A stretch of 64,000 nucleotides of DNA from Hymenobacter tibetensis (GCF_022827545.1 NZ_CP094669.1:2632001-2696000), one strand, 5' to 3'; numbered from the stretch's first letter, positions 1 through 8,524 are shown. Numbers and translations: made by a program. The notes: generated from the letters alone by a model not told the origin.

Positions 1-1
1 G

Positions 2-1978
2 TTGGTTGCGCCCGCCCTGCAGGCGCAGGATGCGGCTTCGTCTTCGGACGCCTCTGAGCTCAACAGCAATGCCGCCTTTAGCTGCGCCCGCGCCCATGTG
101 CAGGCAGCCTCGCGCCAGCCTAGCACCACGGTGCGGCACCGCCAGAAAATGGACCGGTACGATGTGAAGTACTACAAGCTCGATATAGCGCTGGAAAACA
201 ACTCGCGCAACGTGAGCGGCTCGGTGCGGATGCTGGCCCGCACCCTCGCGCAGCCTCTCGATTCCGTGGCCTTCGAGTTGTACCCCACCTTCACCATTGA
301 CTCCGTGGTGGTGAATGGCCGCCGCTCCACCGGCCTACGCCGCGTGGGCTCCGACGCAACGGCGGCTATTCCGCAAGGCATACCCGCTACTACGTTGTTC
401 ACAACCCTTATCTATTACCGCGGTACGGCCCCGAACGGGTCGTCGGCCGCCATTGGGAATGCGCTGAATACGCGCTTTGTAAACAATTACGGGGTGAATG
501 TTACGTGGAGCCTTTCCGAGCCCTTTTCGGCCCATGAGTGGTGGCCCTGCAAGCAGGTGCTCACCGACAAGGCCGATTCGCTGGATGTGTGGGTGACGAC
601 GAGCAGCATAAACAAAGTAGGGTCCAACGGGACGTTGCAGCGCGTCACGGCCCTGCCCAATAGCAAGAGCCGCTACGAGTGGAAGCACCGGGTGAAGCCA
701 ATTGCCTACTACCTGGTATCCGTGGCTGTGGCTCCCTACATCGAGTACACCAACTACGCCAACCCGGCGGGTGGCCCCCAGATTCCGATTGTGAACTACG
801 TATACAACCAAACGGCCCTCACCAATTTTCAGGCTGAAATTGACCGTACGCCCGGCTTCATTGAAAACTTTTCCAGCTTGGTTGGGCTCTACCCCTTTGC
901 CAGCGAGAAGTACGGCCACAGCATGGCCCCATTGGGTGGCGGCATGGAACACCAAACCATGACCACGCAAGACGGCTTCACCTTCACGCTAACGGCCCAC
1001 GAACTGTTCCACCAATGGTTTGGCGACAACGTGACCTGCGCCTCCTGGGAGGATATCTGGCTGAACGAAGGCTTTGCTTCCTATGGCGAATACATCTCGC
1101 TCAACCGGTTTGCTACTCCCACTGCGGCCCGGCAATGGATGGATTATGCGCACACCAATACCATGCAAAGTGCCGGTGGCAGCGTTCGGGTGCTTGATAC
1201 CACCAACGTGAACCGCATTTTCGATGGCCGCCTCAGCTACAGGAAAGGAGCAACCGTGGTGCATATGCTGCGGTACCTGTTAAACGACGACGACAAGTTC
1301 TACCGAGCATTACGCACCTTCCAGACCACCTACAGCGGACGCACGGCCCGTACCATCGACCTGCAGCGCGTCTTCGAAGCCGAAGCCGGCCGGCCGCTAC
1401 AGTACTTTTTCGATCAGTGGTATGCCGGCCAGGGCTTCCCTACGTTTAATATACGCTGGAATCAGGTTGGCCAGACCTTCTATCTGCAAACCACCGAAGC
1501 GGTGAGTATGCCCGCCGTGACGCCCTTCTTCGATACCGAGCTTGACTACCAGCTCACTTTCACCGACAACACCACGCAAATTTTGCGGCTGCGCCAAAGC
1601 CAGCAAGTGTCATTGTTCAGCGTACCCGTCAGCAAAACCATTGCCAGCATCACCATCGACCCCAATCAGTGGGTGCTCAACGGCAACGGAACCACATTGC
1701 GCGACAATACGCTAGTTTTAAGCGCCAACGTGGCAGCGCAGGGCACTCGGCTTACTGTCTACCCCAACCCCTGCCGCGAAACCTTGATGCTAGCTGACTT
1801 AACGGCTCGTGCCGTTGCCGAGGTTACGGATGCTACTGGCCGCGTACTGCTCCGCCAAGCGGTTGACCCCCTCAAGGCCCAGCTAGATACGCGCAGCCTA
1901 GCCGCCGGTCTGTACCACCTGCGCCTCACCGGCTCGAACGGCACGGTGTCGTTGGCTAGGTTCGTTAAGGAACAATAG
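2..1978 (+). CDS. M1 family aminopeptidase with T9SS sorting domain (5' truncated)
   Basis: Secreted zinc metallopeptidase of the M1 (gluzincin) family, expected to trim N-terminal residues from peptides outside the cell. HELFHQWFGDN at about residues 333-343 of the visible frame gives the HExxH zinc site, and the third ligand is Glu about 356 in WLNEGFAS. GGGMEHQTM upstream corresponds to the family's GxMEN exopeptidase motif, with His where Asn is usual. The last 75 residues begin YPNP and end in a beta-rich tail typical of a type A type IX secretion sorting domain. The frame is open to the window edge, and the first residues (VAPALQAQ) look like the end of a signal peptide, so the real start lies upstream and the TTG at base 2 is not a credible start. 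A strong hairpin follows. Confidence 0.93.
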   Translation: MVAPALQAQDAASSSDASELNSNAAFSCARAHVQAASRQPSTTVRHRQKMDRYDVKYYKLDIALENNSRNVSGSVRMLARTLAQPLDSVAFELYPTFTIDSVVVNGRRSTGLRRVGSDATAAIPQGIPATTLFTTLIYYRGTAPNGSSAAIGNALNTRFVNNYGVNVTWSLSEPFSAHEWWPCKQVLTDKADSLDVWVTTSSINKVGSNGTLQRVTALPNSKSRYEWKHRVKPIAYYLVSVAVAPYIEYTNYANPAGGPQIPIVNYVYNQTALTNFQAEIDRTPGFIENFSSLVGLYPFASEKYGHSMAPLGGGMEHQTMTTQDGFTFTLTAHELFHQWFGDNVTCASWEDIWLNEGFASYGEYISLNRFATPTAARQWMDYAHTNTMQSAGGSVRVLDTTNVNRIFDGRLSYRKGATVVHMLRYLLNDDDKFYRALRTFQTTYSGRTARTIDLQRVFEAEAGRPLQYFFDQWYAGQGFPTFNIRWNQVGQTFYLQTTEAVSMPAVTPFFDTELDYQLTFTDNTTQILRLRQSQQVSLFSVPVSKTIASITIDPNQWVLNGNGTTLRDNTLVLSANVAAQGTRLTVYPNPCRETLMLADLTARAVAEVTDATGRVLLRQAVDPLKAQLDTRSLAAGLYHLRLTGSNGTVSLARFVKEQ

Positions 1979-2085
1979 GCTGTTGCAACGCCCTGATTGC
2001 ACAACAGCTTTCTAACTCAGAAAGCGACTTCAACTACCTACGCATATGGCCTCAGCCTACTAAGGATTAAATAATTCGGGCCTTG

Positions 2086-2134
2086 AAACGCACTCAGCCC
2101 CTAGCACAAGGTTAGCTAGGGGCTGAGTGCGTTT
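2086..2134. terminator. 20-bp-stem hairpin terminator
   Basis: Perfect 20-bp inverted repeat (2086-2105 with 2115-2134) around a 9-base loop. It lies between the convergent M1 peptidase gene (plus) and the hypothetical gene ending at 2224 (minus). Flanking T runs are short on both strands; it probably serves both. Confidence 0.75.
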
Positions 2135-2223
2135 GGTAGGGACAAGGTGAAAGCAGCAGCGGTTATTACTTGTTGCTTCTCGTGTGGAGCTACAAGTGGC
2201 CTTGGGCTATACCACTCCACTTT

Positions 2224-2892
2224 TTATCCTTTATAGTACTCCTTAATAAGAGCCTGCACCTCGGGTGGGGCAGCGGGCATGTCGAGGACTTCCGCCATCA
2301 GTTCATCGAAAGACTGAGCTGGCGTGAAGATGGCGTCATGGTAAGGATTGCTGGTGAAGCGGATGAATCCGGGTTGGTTGTTGATACTCACCATATCAAC
2401 GGTTATGGTACCGAAGCGCTGCAAGCAGCGGCCAGTAGCGGTACAGTCTTCGGGCAGCGGCTTCAGAAAGTGCTTCTCAATAGTTTCGGCGTAGCGCTCA
2501 TGGTGTAGAACGCGTTGGTCGGAAGTGGTAAGGTGATAGCCTAGGGTAAGCACCCGGTCGCGCAACAGATCGAAAAAGTGACGAAAGTTGCCGGGCCCGA
2601 TGCTAGGGTCGTAGAAAAATACAGCCCCCTGCCGGTTCTCCTCGGTCAGCAACTGCACCCGTAGGCCTTGGCCCTGAATGCCAGCCTTGCGAAAATGATA
2701 GGCTTTAAAGTAAGGCCCTGCCCAGTTCAGGTATACCCGCTGCTCCACCCATCGCGCATGCTTCCGCCGCTCGGCAGGCGTGCGGTGCAGGGGCCGCCAT
2801 TCGGCTGGGGAAGAGGCCGAGGGCGAGGAAAGAAGCCGTTTTAGGAAGGGATGCAAGGTGGGAATGCAATATGAGAGGAGAACACCAGCCAA
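2224..2892 (-). CDS. Hypothetical protein, about 222 aa
   Basis: No family recognised. The N-terminus is hydrophobic then basic (LLSYCIPTLHPFLKRLL) and could be a short membrane anchor. The remainder is soluble, mixed alpha/beta, rich in aromatic and charged residues (WVEQRVYLNWAGPYFKAYH; FTSNPYHDAIFTP), and ends in a helical acidic-basic tail. No ATG exists in the first half of the frame; the furthest start is TTG at 2892, so the exact start is uncertain. It is a single gene, preceded by the terminator of the DUF2147 gene and followed by the hairpin at 2086-2134. The long frame and clean codon use support a real gene; function unknown. Confidence 0.7.
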   Translation of the reverse strand: MAGVLLSYCIPTLHPFLKRLLSSPSASSPAEWRPLHRTPAERRKHARWVEQRVYLNWAGPYFKAYHFRKAGIQGQGLRVQLLTEENRQGAVFFYDPSIGPGNFRHFFDLLRDRVLTLGYHLTTSDQRVLHHERYAETIEKHFLKPLPEDCTATGRCLQRFGTITVDMVSINNQPGFIRFTSNPYHDAIFTPAQSFDELMAEVLDMPAAPPEVQALIKEYYKG

Positions 2893-2959
2893 GACAAATG
2901 GTTTCAGCTAGCTGTGCATCGAAAGCCCCTCAAAAGCTTGAAAAGAGGTGTAAAACACC

Positions 2960-2990
2960 GAAGGCAAGCTCCGTGCCTGAGCTTGCCTTC
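2960..2990 (-). terminator. Rho-independent terminator of the 3033-3479 gene
   Basis: 12-bp perfect stem (2960-2971 with 2979-2990), 7-base loop, followed on the minus strand by GGTGTTTTA. It lies just after the stop of the DUF2147 gene. Confidence 0.8.
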
Positions 2991-3032
2991 AATTAAAAAT
3001 AAGTTAAAAAAGTTGCTTGACTAGCGCTCCTG

Positions 3033-3479
3033 CTACTTCACCCGCTGCCAATAGTGCGATTTGCCAATCATGGAAAAGCCGATGTAGCCTTTCACTTCCA
3101 GGCGGTCCTTGCCGGCGGCCCCCACGTAGCAAGAGTACGTGCGCCCATTCTCCGGGTCATAGATTTCGCCACCTTCCCAACGCTCGTTTTCGGGGCTGTA
3201 ACGCAAGTGCTGAAGCACCGTCAGGTTGTGCAAGGGTTGGGTGCGGCGCTCCTCCTTTGGGTTGCGCTCATCGAGCCGGGGCTTACCGTTGGCGTCAGTC
3301 GGCTGGCGCAGCCAGACCAAGCGTCCGCACAACTCCTCGCCGCAGCGGTACAACTCGATGTGGGAGTCGCCACTGTCATCGGCCCATACGCCCAACGGTG
3401 GCGGCGCCGACGGAGTCTGGGCCCAAGCAGCGAGTGGCCCTGTAAAGAAAAATAAGTAGCTCAGCAGTATGTATTTCAA
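3033..3479 (-). CDS. DUF2147 family exported protein (copy 1)
   Basis: Small secreted protein of 148 aa with a signal peptide ending at AWAQ. The mature part is a DUF2147 domain: GVWADDSGDSHIELYRCG near its start, a CG-x-LVWL segment, then GGEIYDPENGRTYSC and VKGYIGFSMIGKSHYWQRV at the end. DUF2147 is a lipocalin-like beta-barrel family of unknown biochemical role. The only plausible start is TTG at 3479, since no in-frame ATG lies near the signal sequence. A second copy lies immediately upstream on the same strand (3611-4051), each with its own terminator, so this is a tandem duplication. The two are clearly related but well diverged in the middle. Confidence 0.88.
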   Translation of the reverse strand: MKYILLSYLFFFTGPLAAWAQTPSAPPPLGVWADDSGDSHIELYRCGEELCGRLVWLRQPTDANGKPRLDERNPKEERRTQPLHNLTVLQHLRYSPENERWEGGEIYDPENGRTYSCYVGAAGKDRLEVKGYIGFSMIGKSHYWQRVK

Positions 3480-3547
3480 AGCTAATGCGCAGATTAGTAG
3501 AGTAGATACCGGTCTGGACGGAGCCGGGGAGATGGGTAAGATAGCAA

Positions 3548-3583
3548 AAAAGCGACGTCCCCGCCGGAGCAGGAACGTCGCTT
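3548..3583 (-). terminator. Terminator of the 3611-4051 gene
   Basis: 9-bp stem (3550-3558 with 3575-3583), followed on the minus strand by a T run (CTTTTTTGC). It separates the two DUF2147 genes into independent units. Confidence 0.75.
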
Positions 3584-3610
3584 ACTATACGCCAGATGAT
3601 GGGTTGATGG

Positions 3611-4051
3611 TTATTTCACCCGGGTCCAGGCCTGCGATTTGCCGATCATCGAGAAACCGATGTAGCCTTTCACTTCCATGGAGTTGGCGCTATTCATCTT
3701 CATGTAGCAAGAGTAGGTTTTGCCACTTTCCGGGTCGTAGATTTTGCCGTCGTCCCACTTGTTGTCGTCGTCGTACTCGAAGCCCTGCATGAACACCAGG
3801 CCCAGCCGCGGACGGTCGCGCAGTTTGGGGTCCGGATTCATTGAATCCGTTTTGGGTTTGCCCGTTTTGGGGTCGTTAGGCACGGTCAGCGTTACAATTT
3901 TGCCGCAGAGCTTGTTGCCACACTTATAGATTTCAAAAGTGGCCTTCTTCTCGGAGTTGGTCCAGGTGCCCAGCGGTGAAAGCGTTTGGGCCGAGGCTAC
4001 CCCGATACTACAGAGCAAGCAAAGCAGAGACAGTAAAAAATACTTTTTCAT
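3611..4051 (-). CDS. DUF2147 family exported protein (copy 2)
   Basis: Exported protein of 146 aa: signal peptide (ATG at 4051, cleavage after ASAQ), then a DUF2147 domain. GTWTNSEKKATFEIYKCGNK begins the barrel, KIVTL follows, and the family's C-terminal block DGKIYDPESGKTYSCYMKM and VKGYIGFSMIGKSQAWTRVK is intact. It is paralogous to the adjacent 3033-3479 gene; the C-terminal third is nearly the same while the N-terminal and middle parts differ. Role unknown; the family is usually periplasmic or surface exposed in Bacteroidota. Confidence 0.9.
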   Translation of the reverse strand: MKKYFLLSLLCLLCSIGVASAQTLSPLGTWTNSEKKATFEIYKCGNKLCGKIVTLTVPNDPKTGKPKTDSMNPDPKLRDRPRLGLVFMQGFEYDDDNKWDDGKIYDPESGKTYSCYMKMNSANSMEVKGYIGFSMIGKSQAWTRVK

Positions 4052-4253
4052 GGTAAGGAAAGTGGGAATGAGGTTATCGGGAAAAAGATAGGAGAAAACT
4101 CCAACAAAAGCACAGTGTCAGTTGCTCGGGCTGTGAAATGTAGGTAGGCAAGTTTGAGGCCAGGTTGCGCAAAGAAAAATTGCGCAAAACAAAGTCGTTG
4201 AACCTCAGTAGGCTGGCTCTAAACCGGGCTGGGTGGTGTAAAAAAAGGACTTT

Positions 4254-4261
4254 TAATTTTG
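4254..4261 (+). promoter_or_regulatory. Putative -7 promoter element (TAATTTTG)
   Basis: Exact match to the Bacteroidota TAnnTTTG -7 element, 123 bases before the small ORF at 4384. No good -33 TTG at the expected distance is visible, so support is moderate. Confidence 0.4.
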
Positions 4262-4383
4262 AACCATCCCCCAGGCTTTTAACTTTACCTTCCGTAGTGA
4301 GTGCTACAGCCCCGCCCAAGCAGCCCTAAGGTGCTGGGAGGCGCGGCCGGGGTTATGTCGAACGTAAAGAAAGGAGGTACAAA

Positions 4384-4455
4384 ATGTCTATTAGTCCCAA
4401 ACAAATCCTGCCAAGCCTGTCGAATGTAGTCCGCTTCACCGCCGGACGCGCTTAA
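4384..4455 (+). CDS. Putative 23-aa ORF with strong Shine-Dalgarno
   Basis: ATG at 4384 preceded by AAAGGAGGT at near-ideal spacing. This is striking because most Bacteroidota genes, including the others in this window, lack a Shine-Dalgarno sequence. The peptide (MSISPKQILPSLSNVVRFTA, then GRA) is short, mildly amphipathic and unrecognised. A frame shifted by one base continues open after the stop with a hydrophobic segment (PIWLFLAFWQGLTYIG), so a broken or frameshifted gene of about 49 codons is an alternative. Confidence 0.35.
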   Translation: MSISPKQILPSLSNVVRFTAGRA

Positions 4456-4577
4456 CAACAGCTTTCGCGCGGAAAAACGCCCCATTTGGCTTTTTCTCGC
4501 ATTCTGGCAAGGTCTTACATATATAGGATGACGGGGCTGTACCCCAGACTCGTCGCTTGGTAAGATTTGAAGGATTA

Positions 4578-4645
4578 GATGCCCGGACCGCCCAGCAGCC
4601 TCTCAATTGAGGTTCTGCATAGGTGGTCCGGGCATCGCTCTTTTT
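4578..4645 (+). terminator. Rho-independent terminator, plus strand
   Basis: 12-bp perfect outer stem (4578-4589 with 4625-4636) enclosing a smaller CCTC/GAGG hairpin, followed on the plus strand by GCTCTTTTT. The T run is on the plus strand only, so it ends a plus-strand transcript rather than the minus-strand NlpC gene. Confidence 0.7.
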
Positions 4646-4670
4646 AGGGCCGTAAGGTCCACAATGGCAT

Positions 4671-5225
4671 TTACAACACTCGGCGCACATCCATAAAGCG
4701 TCGCTCGTAGTCGGTGCCTTCCACTTGGCTGATCTTTACGCCTGGTTCGCGCCGAGCAGAAGACGAGTGAATAAAGCGCAACGGCTGCCCCGGCTCCGAT
4801 ACTACAATACCAGCGTGGCCGGGCGTAGTGGCGGTAGCGGCAGTGCCCGTAAACACCACAATGTCGCCAGGCCGGGCCTGGTTACGTTCCACGGAACGGC
4901 CCACCGAAATAAGCAAACTAGTGGAGTGCGGCATGCCCACCTTGAATCGGCTGAACACATACTGGACAAAACCAGAGCAGTCGAATCCAGTGGCGGGGGT
5001 GTTGCCAGCGTAGCAGTAGTTAGTGCCTAGCTGCTGCATTGCAAACCGAACCACACTGTCGGGGCGAGCCTTTGGAGGCGTGCGTTCCCATACAGCAGGC
5101 TGCACCGGCAATTCCTCGCGGGAATCCTGCGCGCGTGGTTGGCGGTCTGGCTCATGATGGGGTCGCCCAAATACCACCAACAGCAACGCAACTAAACCAG
5201 CAAACGTCATCCAGATGTAGCGCAT
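4671..5225 (-). CDS. NlpC/P60 family cysteine peptidase (C40)
   Basis: Peptidoglycan endopeptidase acting outside the inner membrane. 184 aa: residues 4-20 form a single N-terminal hydrophobic segment (uncleaved anchor or signal), followed by a polar linker to about residue 55 and then the NlpC/P60 domain. Catalytic residues are visible: Cys83 in FDCSGFVQYVF, His137 in GHAGIVV, and His153 as the third polar residue. GDIVVF before the His is typical. Expected to cut gamma-D-Glu-diamino acid bonds in stem peptides. Monocistronic, divergent from the M61 peptidase gene at 5562. Confidence 0.92.
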   Translation of the reverse strand: MRYIWMTFAGLVALLLVVFGRPHHEPDRQPRAQDSREELPVQPAVWERTPPKARPDSVVRFAMQQLGTNYCYAGNTPATGFDCSGFVQYVFSRFKVGMPHSTSLLISVGRSVERNQARPGDIVVFTGTAATATTPGHAGIVVSEPGQPLRFIHSSSARREPGVKISQVEGTDYERRFMDVRRVL

Positions 5226-5561
5226 GAGAACTGTGTGGAAAGAAATAGAAGAAGCGCAAGGGTGGCAACAGCAAGCTCCAGATGCTTTCCTAACGGAGGA
5301 GCTAGGAGCCAGGTTCCGGTAGGCTAGTCTTGCACGAAGGCGGCGGAGAGAAGCAGTGCTGGCCCGCCGTGCCCGAAGCAGGTACTAGCAGCTGCCCGAC
5401 TACTCAGTGGGTGAAGGTCAAATGCAGTGCCATCTTGTGTTGCCCCAGGATTTTGTCTTGTCTTTTGCAGCCCTGCACGCTTTTAGCCGTTCTTTGCGGC
5501 AACCTGCAAGGCGAGTTCTGCTCTTTCTGGCCTAACCCTTTTCACCTACTATTTTTTCTAC
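5226..5561. other. Divergent intergenic region (336 bases)
   Basis: Separates the NlpC/P60 gene (minus) from the M61 peptidase gene (plus) and must hold both promoters. I see no clear TAnnTTTG element, hairpin or further ORF. Confidence 0.5.
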
Positions 5562-7361
5562 ATGCTCTTTTTTCGTTTCCGACTGCTGGCCGCAGTAGGG
5601 TTGGTTGTGCTGCTGAGTGCGTTTCACTCGGTGCAGGCTGCTTCTACGTTGCGTTACACCTTGGCCATGCCCGCCCCCCAGACGCACTATTTCGAAGTGG
5701 ATATGAATCTGGGTGGCTTCGGCAAGCAGTACACCGACCTGAAAATGCCAGTATGGGCGCCGGGTTCTTATTTGGTTCGCGAGTTTGCGCGGCACGTTGA
5801 AGGCTTCGAGGCCAAAGCTGGCAGTGAAATCCTGCACACCGAGAAAATAACGAAGAACACATGGCGCGTGTATCATCCGAAGGCCAAAGACTTCTCGGTG
5901 CATTACCGCGTGTATGCCTACGAGCTAAGCGTACGCACCAGCTTCTTGGATGCCGCCCACGGCTACGTCAACGGCACCAGTGTATTCATGTACCCTGCCG
6001 AGGGCCAGCAGTTGGCCAGCACCCTGGAAGTACGCCCGGCAACTGGCTGGACCCAGGTAAGCACCAGCTTGAAGCCTGCCGGGGGGCAGTTCACGTTCGC
6101 CTCTAGCAGCTACGACGAACTAGCCGATTCGCCCATTGAAATAGGAACGCACAAGGTGTTGAGCTTCGAGGCCAACGGCACTCCCCACACCGTGGCCATG
6201 TTTGGCAGCGCCAAATACAACGAAACCAAACTCCTAGCTGATATGAAGCGCGTGTGCGAAGAAGCGCACCGAGTGGTAGGGAAAAACCCGCTGGACCGCT
6301 ACGTTTTCATCGTGCACAACATCGAGCGGGGCACGGGCGGCCTCGAGCACTTGTATTCCACTACGCTTTCTATTTCGCGCACTGCTTACGGCACTGAGGG
6401 CGGCTATAAAGGTATTCTGAGCTTGGTAGCGCACGAATACTTCCACCTCTGGAACGTGAAACGCATTCGTCCAGTGGCACTCGGGCCCTTCGACTACGAC
6501 AACGAGAACTACACGCATATGCTGTGGGTGAGCGAAGGCGGCACCAGCTACTTCGGCGACCTTATTGTGCAGCGGGCCGGTTTTGTGAGTGCCGAAGATT
6601 ACTTGGCTAGCACCAGCAACGGCATTACGCAGGTGGAAAACACGCCCGGCAACAAAGTGCAGTCGGCGGCCGAATCCAGCTTCGATGCTTGGATTAAGGG
6701 CTACCGGCCCAACGAAAACTCCAACAACACGGGCATCAGCTACTACAACAAAGGAGAGTTGATCGGGGCCATGCTGGACTTGATGATCATCAACGAAACC
6801 AAAGCCCAGAAGCACCTCGACGATGTAATGCGCTACCTCTACGACGAATACTACATCAAGAAGAAGCGTGGTTTCACCGACGAGGAATACCAGGCCGCCG
6901 TGGCCAAAATAGCGGGCCGCCGCTTCGACGACTTTTTCCGCCGCTACGTCTACGGCACCGAAACCTTGCCTTACGAAGCAGTATTAGGGTATGCAGGCCT
7001 CAAACTCACCACGGCCCCGGTATCTACGGATGCCGTGTTGGGCGCCACCGTTAGCACGGCAGGCGGTAAACTCACGGTGACGAGCACCCTACGCGACGGC
7101 AGTGCGTGGCAGGGCGGGCTTAATGTAAACGACGAAATTTTGGCCCTGGACGGCAACCGCCTCACCGACGACCCCAATAAGTTGCTGGCTGGTCGTCCAG
7201 CAAATTCGCAGGTGAAAATGCTGGTATCGCGCGACGGCCAACTCAAGGAACTGACTTTCCCTCTGCTGGCCGGGACAGGCAAGCGCTACCGCATCGAGCA
7301 GGCCGCAAGCCCTACTGCCGAGCAACAGGCAGTACTGGCCAAATGGATAGTATTACGCTAA
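5562..7361 (+). CDS. M61 family peptidase with PDZ domain
   Basis: Exported zinc aminopeptidase of the M61 (glycyl aminopeptidase) family, 599 aa. A signal peptide (residues 1-26, ending VQAA) is followed by the beta-sandwich N-domain (FGKQYTDLKMPVWAPGSYLV is the family block). The catalytic domain carries HEYFHLWNVKRIRP with zinc ligands His291 and His295 and catalytic Glu292, and SEGGTSYFGD supplies the downstream Glu. A PDZ domain near residues 490-570 (GGLNVNDEILALDGNRL) completes the usual architecture, probably for substrate or partner binding. Full length for the family. Followed by a strong terminator, so a single-gene unit. Confidence 0.95.
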   Translation: MLFFRFRLLAAVGLVVLLSAFHSVQAASTLRYTLAMPAPQTHYFEVDMNLGGFGKQYTDLKMPVWAPGSYLVREFARHVEGFEAKAGSEILHTEKITKNTWRVYHPKAKDFSVHYRVYAYELSVRTSFLDAAHGYVNGTSVFMYPAEGQQLASTLEVRPATGWTQVSTSLKPAGGQFTFASSSYDELADSPIEIGTHKVLSFEANGTPHTVAMFGSAKYNETKLLADMKRVCEEAHRVVGKNPLDRYVFIVHNIERGTGGLEHLYSTTLSISRTAYGTEGGYKGILSLVAHEYFHLWNVKRIRPVALGPFDYDNENYTHMLWVSEGGTSYFGDLIVQRAGFVSAEDYLASTSNGITQVENTPGNKVQSAAESSFDAWIKGYRPNENSNNTGISYYNKGELIGAMLDLMIINETKAQKHLDDVMRYLYDEYYIKKKRGFTDEEYQAAVAKIAGRRFDDFFRRYVYGTETLPYEAVLGYAGLKLTTAPVSTDAVLGATVSTAGGKLTVTSTLRDGSAWQGGLNVNDEILALDGNRLTDDPNKLLAGRPANSQVKMLVSRDGQLKELTFPLLAGTGKRYRIEQAASPTAEQQAVLAKWIVLR

Positions 7362-7382
7362 CCAGTGGCATTTTCCAACGCG

Positions 7383-7421
7383 ACAAAGCGCCCCGCTCGA
7401 ATTTCGAGCGGGGCGCTTTGT
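7383..7421 (+). terminator. GC-rich palindromic terminator
   Basis: Inverted repeat with about 17-19 paired bases (7383-7401 with 7403-7421) and an AATTT apex, starting 22 bases after the M61 stop. Confidence 0.8.
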
Positions 7422-7844
7422 TGAGCAGCATACCTAGCGCCGAACTGAGATGAGCGAAACAAGGATGAAGCTCTAGCCGAAACTGGGTGTGCAAGTCACA
7501 AGCACCGGTGGCGTGCGGACCACGCACGAGCTAGTGGGAGGCAGGCACGCGTGGCGGACATATCAGAGGCTAAGGTGGCAAGTGTAGGACAGTGCAATAG
7601 TAATAGAGCAGGAGGAAGGCTAGAAACATGGCTGACTACTATCTTGTCGCGCCAAATCACTGTTTCTCATTTCGTTTCCATGAAAACACTGGACCCTACT
7701 AGGCTAAAGCAAAGTCAGCAGGAGGATACGGCAACTGGTGCGCTTGAGATTGTGAACTGACTTTACTTGTGCTGCTCGCGCCAAACGCTACATGTGGGCA
7801 GTGCACTCTCTGCTATTTCTACTTTTTTACATCCCCTTTTTTGC
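7422..7844. other. Intergenic region without a recognised gene (423 bases)
   Basis: Lies between the M61 terminator and the lipoprotein gene. A 69-codon frame (7551-7760, plus) is open but resembles no protein and has unconvincing codon use. The last 100 bases are more AT-rich and probably carry the promoter of the downstream lipoprotein gene. Confidence 0.4.
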
Positions 7845-8465
7845 ATGAAATCTTATTCAATCACCTCTTTGGCGTTTTTGGCTGTGCTGTGCGGCGCGTG
7901 CTCGTCTGACAACACGCAGTCAGCTACTACAGAGCCTGTGGCTGCTCAGGCTGCTCAAGAAACTCCCAAGGCGGCCGTGGCATTGATCGACGAGAAAAAC
8001 GGCTTTCGCACGCATCATTTCGGTGATGACTTCAGCACTTTCACGGATTTAGTACCCGTACCCGGCTATCAGGAGCCCGGCACAAAATCAAAACGTTACG
8101 AAAAGCAAAAAGGCAAAGAGAACCTCAACATTGGTGAGGTGAAGCTTTCCAACATTGTGTACACCTTCTACGACGGAAAGCTTGCAGAGGTAATGGTCTA
8201 TACCGATCAGCCCAATGGGTTAGAGCAAATAGTAGCGGCCGTAACGGCGTTGTATGGTAAGCCTAGCTATCAGTACTCTTCGGGAAAAGGTGGAGTTTGG
8301 AAAGGAGAGAAAGCAGAAGCTTACACGGAAACGCGCCATATGAGCGGTTCGTACGGCAGCGCAGGTTCCGATACGCACTACCTGTATATCAAAAGCAAAG
8401 TGATGGCCAACCAAATGAAGGCTGCCGAGCAGGAAGCCGGAAAGAAAGCCAGTGCTGATTTGTAG
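7845..8465 (+). CDS. Hypothetical lipoprotein
   Basis: 206 aa starting at ATG 7845, chosen because it places a lipoprotein signal (MKSYSITSLAFLAVLCGACS) at the N-terminus; the frame extends upstream without a better start. Lipobox is CGAC with Cys about 19. A low-complexity Ala/Gln/Thr linker follows, then a compact domain with FRTHHFGDDFSTFTDLVPVP and VYTFYDGKLAEVMVYT. That pattern resembles small exported proteins that describe strand-loop-strand repeats, but no family is assigned. Probably anchored in the outer membrane facing the periplasm. Ends at a perfect palindrome shared with the convergent subtilase gene. Confidence 0.8.
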   Translation: MKSYSITSLAFLAVLCGACSSDNTQSATTEPVAAQAAQETPKAAVALIDEKNGFRTHHFGDDFSTFTDLVPVPGYQEPGTKSKRYEKQKGKENLNIGEVKLSNIVYTFYDGKLAEVMVYTDQPNGLEQIVAAVTALYGKPSYQYSSGKGGVWKGEKAEAYTETRHMSGSYGSAGSDTHYLYIKSKVMANQMKAAEQEAGKKASADL

Positions 8466-8480
8466 CATGCCGTTCTTCTT

Positions 8481-8524
8481 CACAAACAAGCCCCACCCGA
8501 AATTTCGGGTGGGGCTTGTTTGTG
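8481..8524. terminator. 44-bp perfect palindrome, bidirectional terminator
   Basis: Arms 8481-8502 and 8503-8524 are exact reverse complements with no spacer; the apex is GAAATTTC. It lies between convergent genes (lipoprotein plus, subtilase minus) and could terminate both. Confidence 0.85.

Larger units (their letters stand above)
4268..4645 (+). ncRNA. Orphan transcription unit: structured leader, SD-led mini-ORF, strong terminator
   Basis: Between the divergent starts and ends of minus-strand genes lies a plus-strand unit of about 375 bases. It has a TAATTTTG element at its head, a GC-rich foldable leader (CCCC at about 4310 pairs with GGGG at about 4350, enclosing an AGCA/TGCT hairpin), a Shine-Dalgarno-led 23-codon ORF at 4384-4455, and a long hairpin with a T5 tail at 4578-4645. 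No known RNA family (tmRNA, RNase P, SRP, 6S, common riboswitches) is recognised by eye. Start and end are inferred from the promoter motif and terminator. It could be a regulatory RNA, a small-protein gene, or the relic of a larger gene. Confidence 0.4.

Noticed and set aside
4285..4690. Two overlapping minus-strand frames, one Cys-rich at its start
   Set aside because: They overlap each other, the end of the NlpC gene and the clear plus-strand terminator, and resemble no protein; composition is that of chance frames.
7551..7760. 69-codon plus-strand frame between the M61 peptidase and lipoprotein genes
   Set aside because: No ribosome-binding site, promoter, family resemblance or credible codon bias; listed only as part of the intergenic region.
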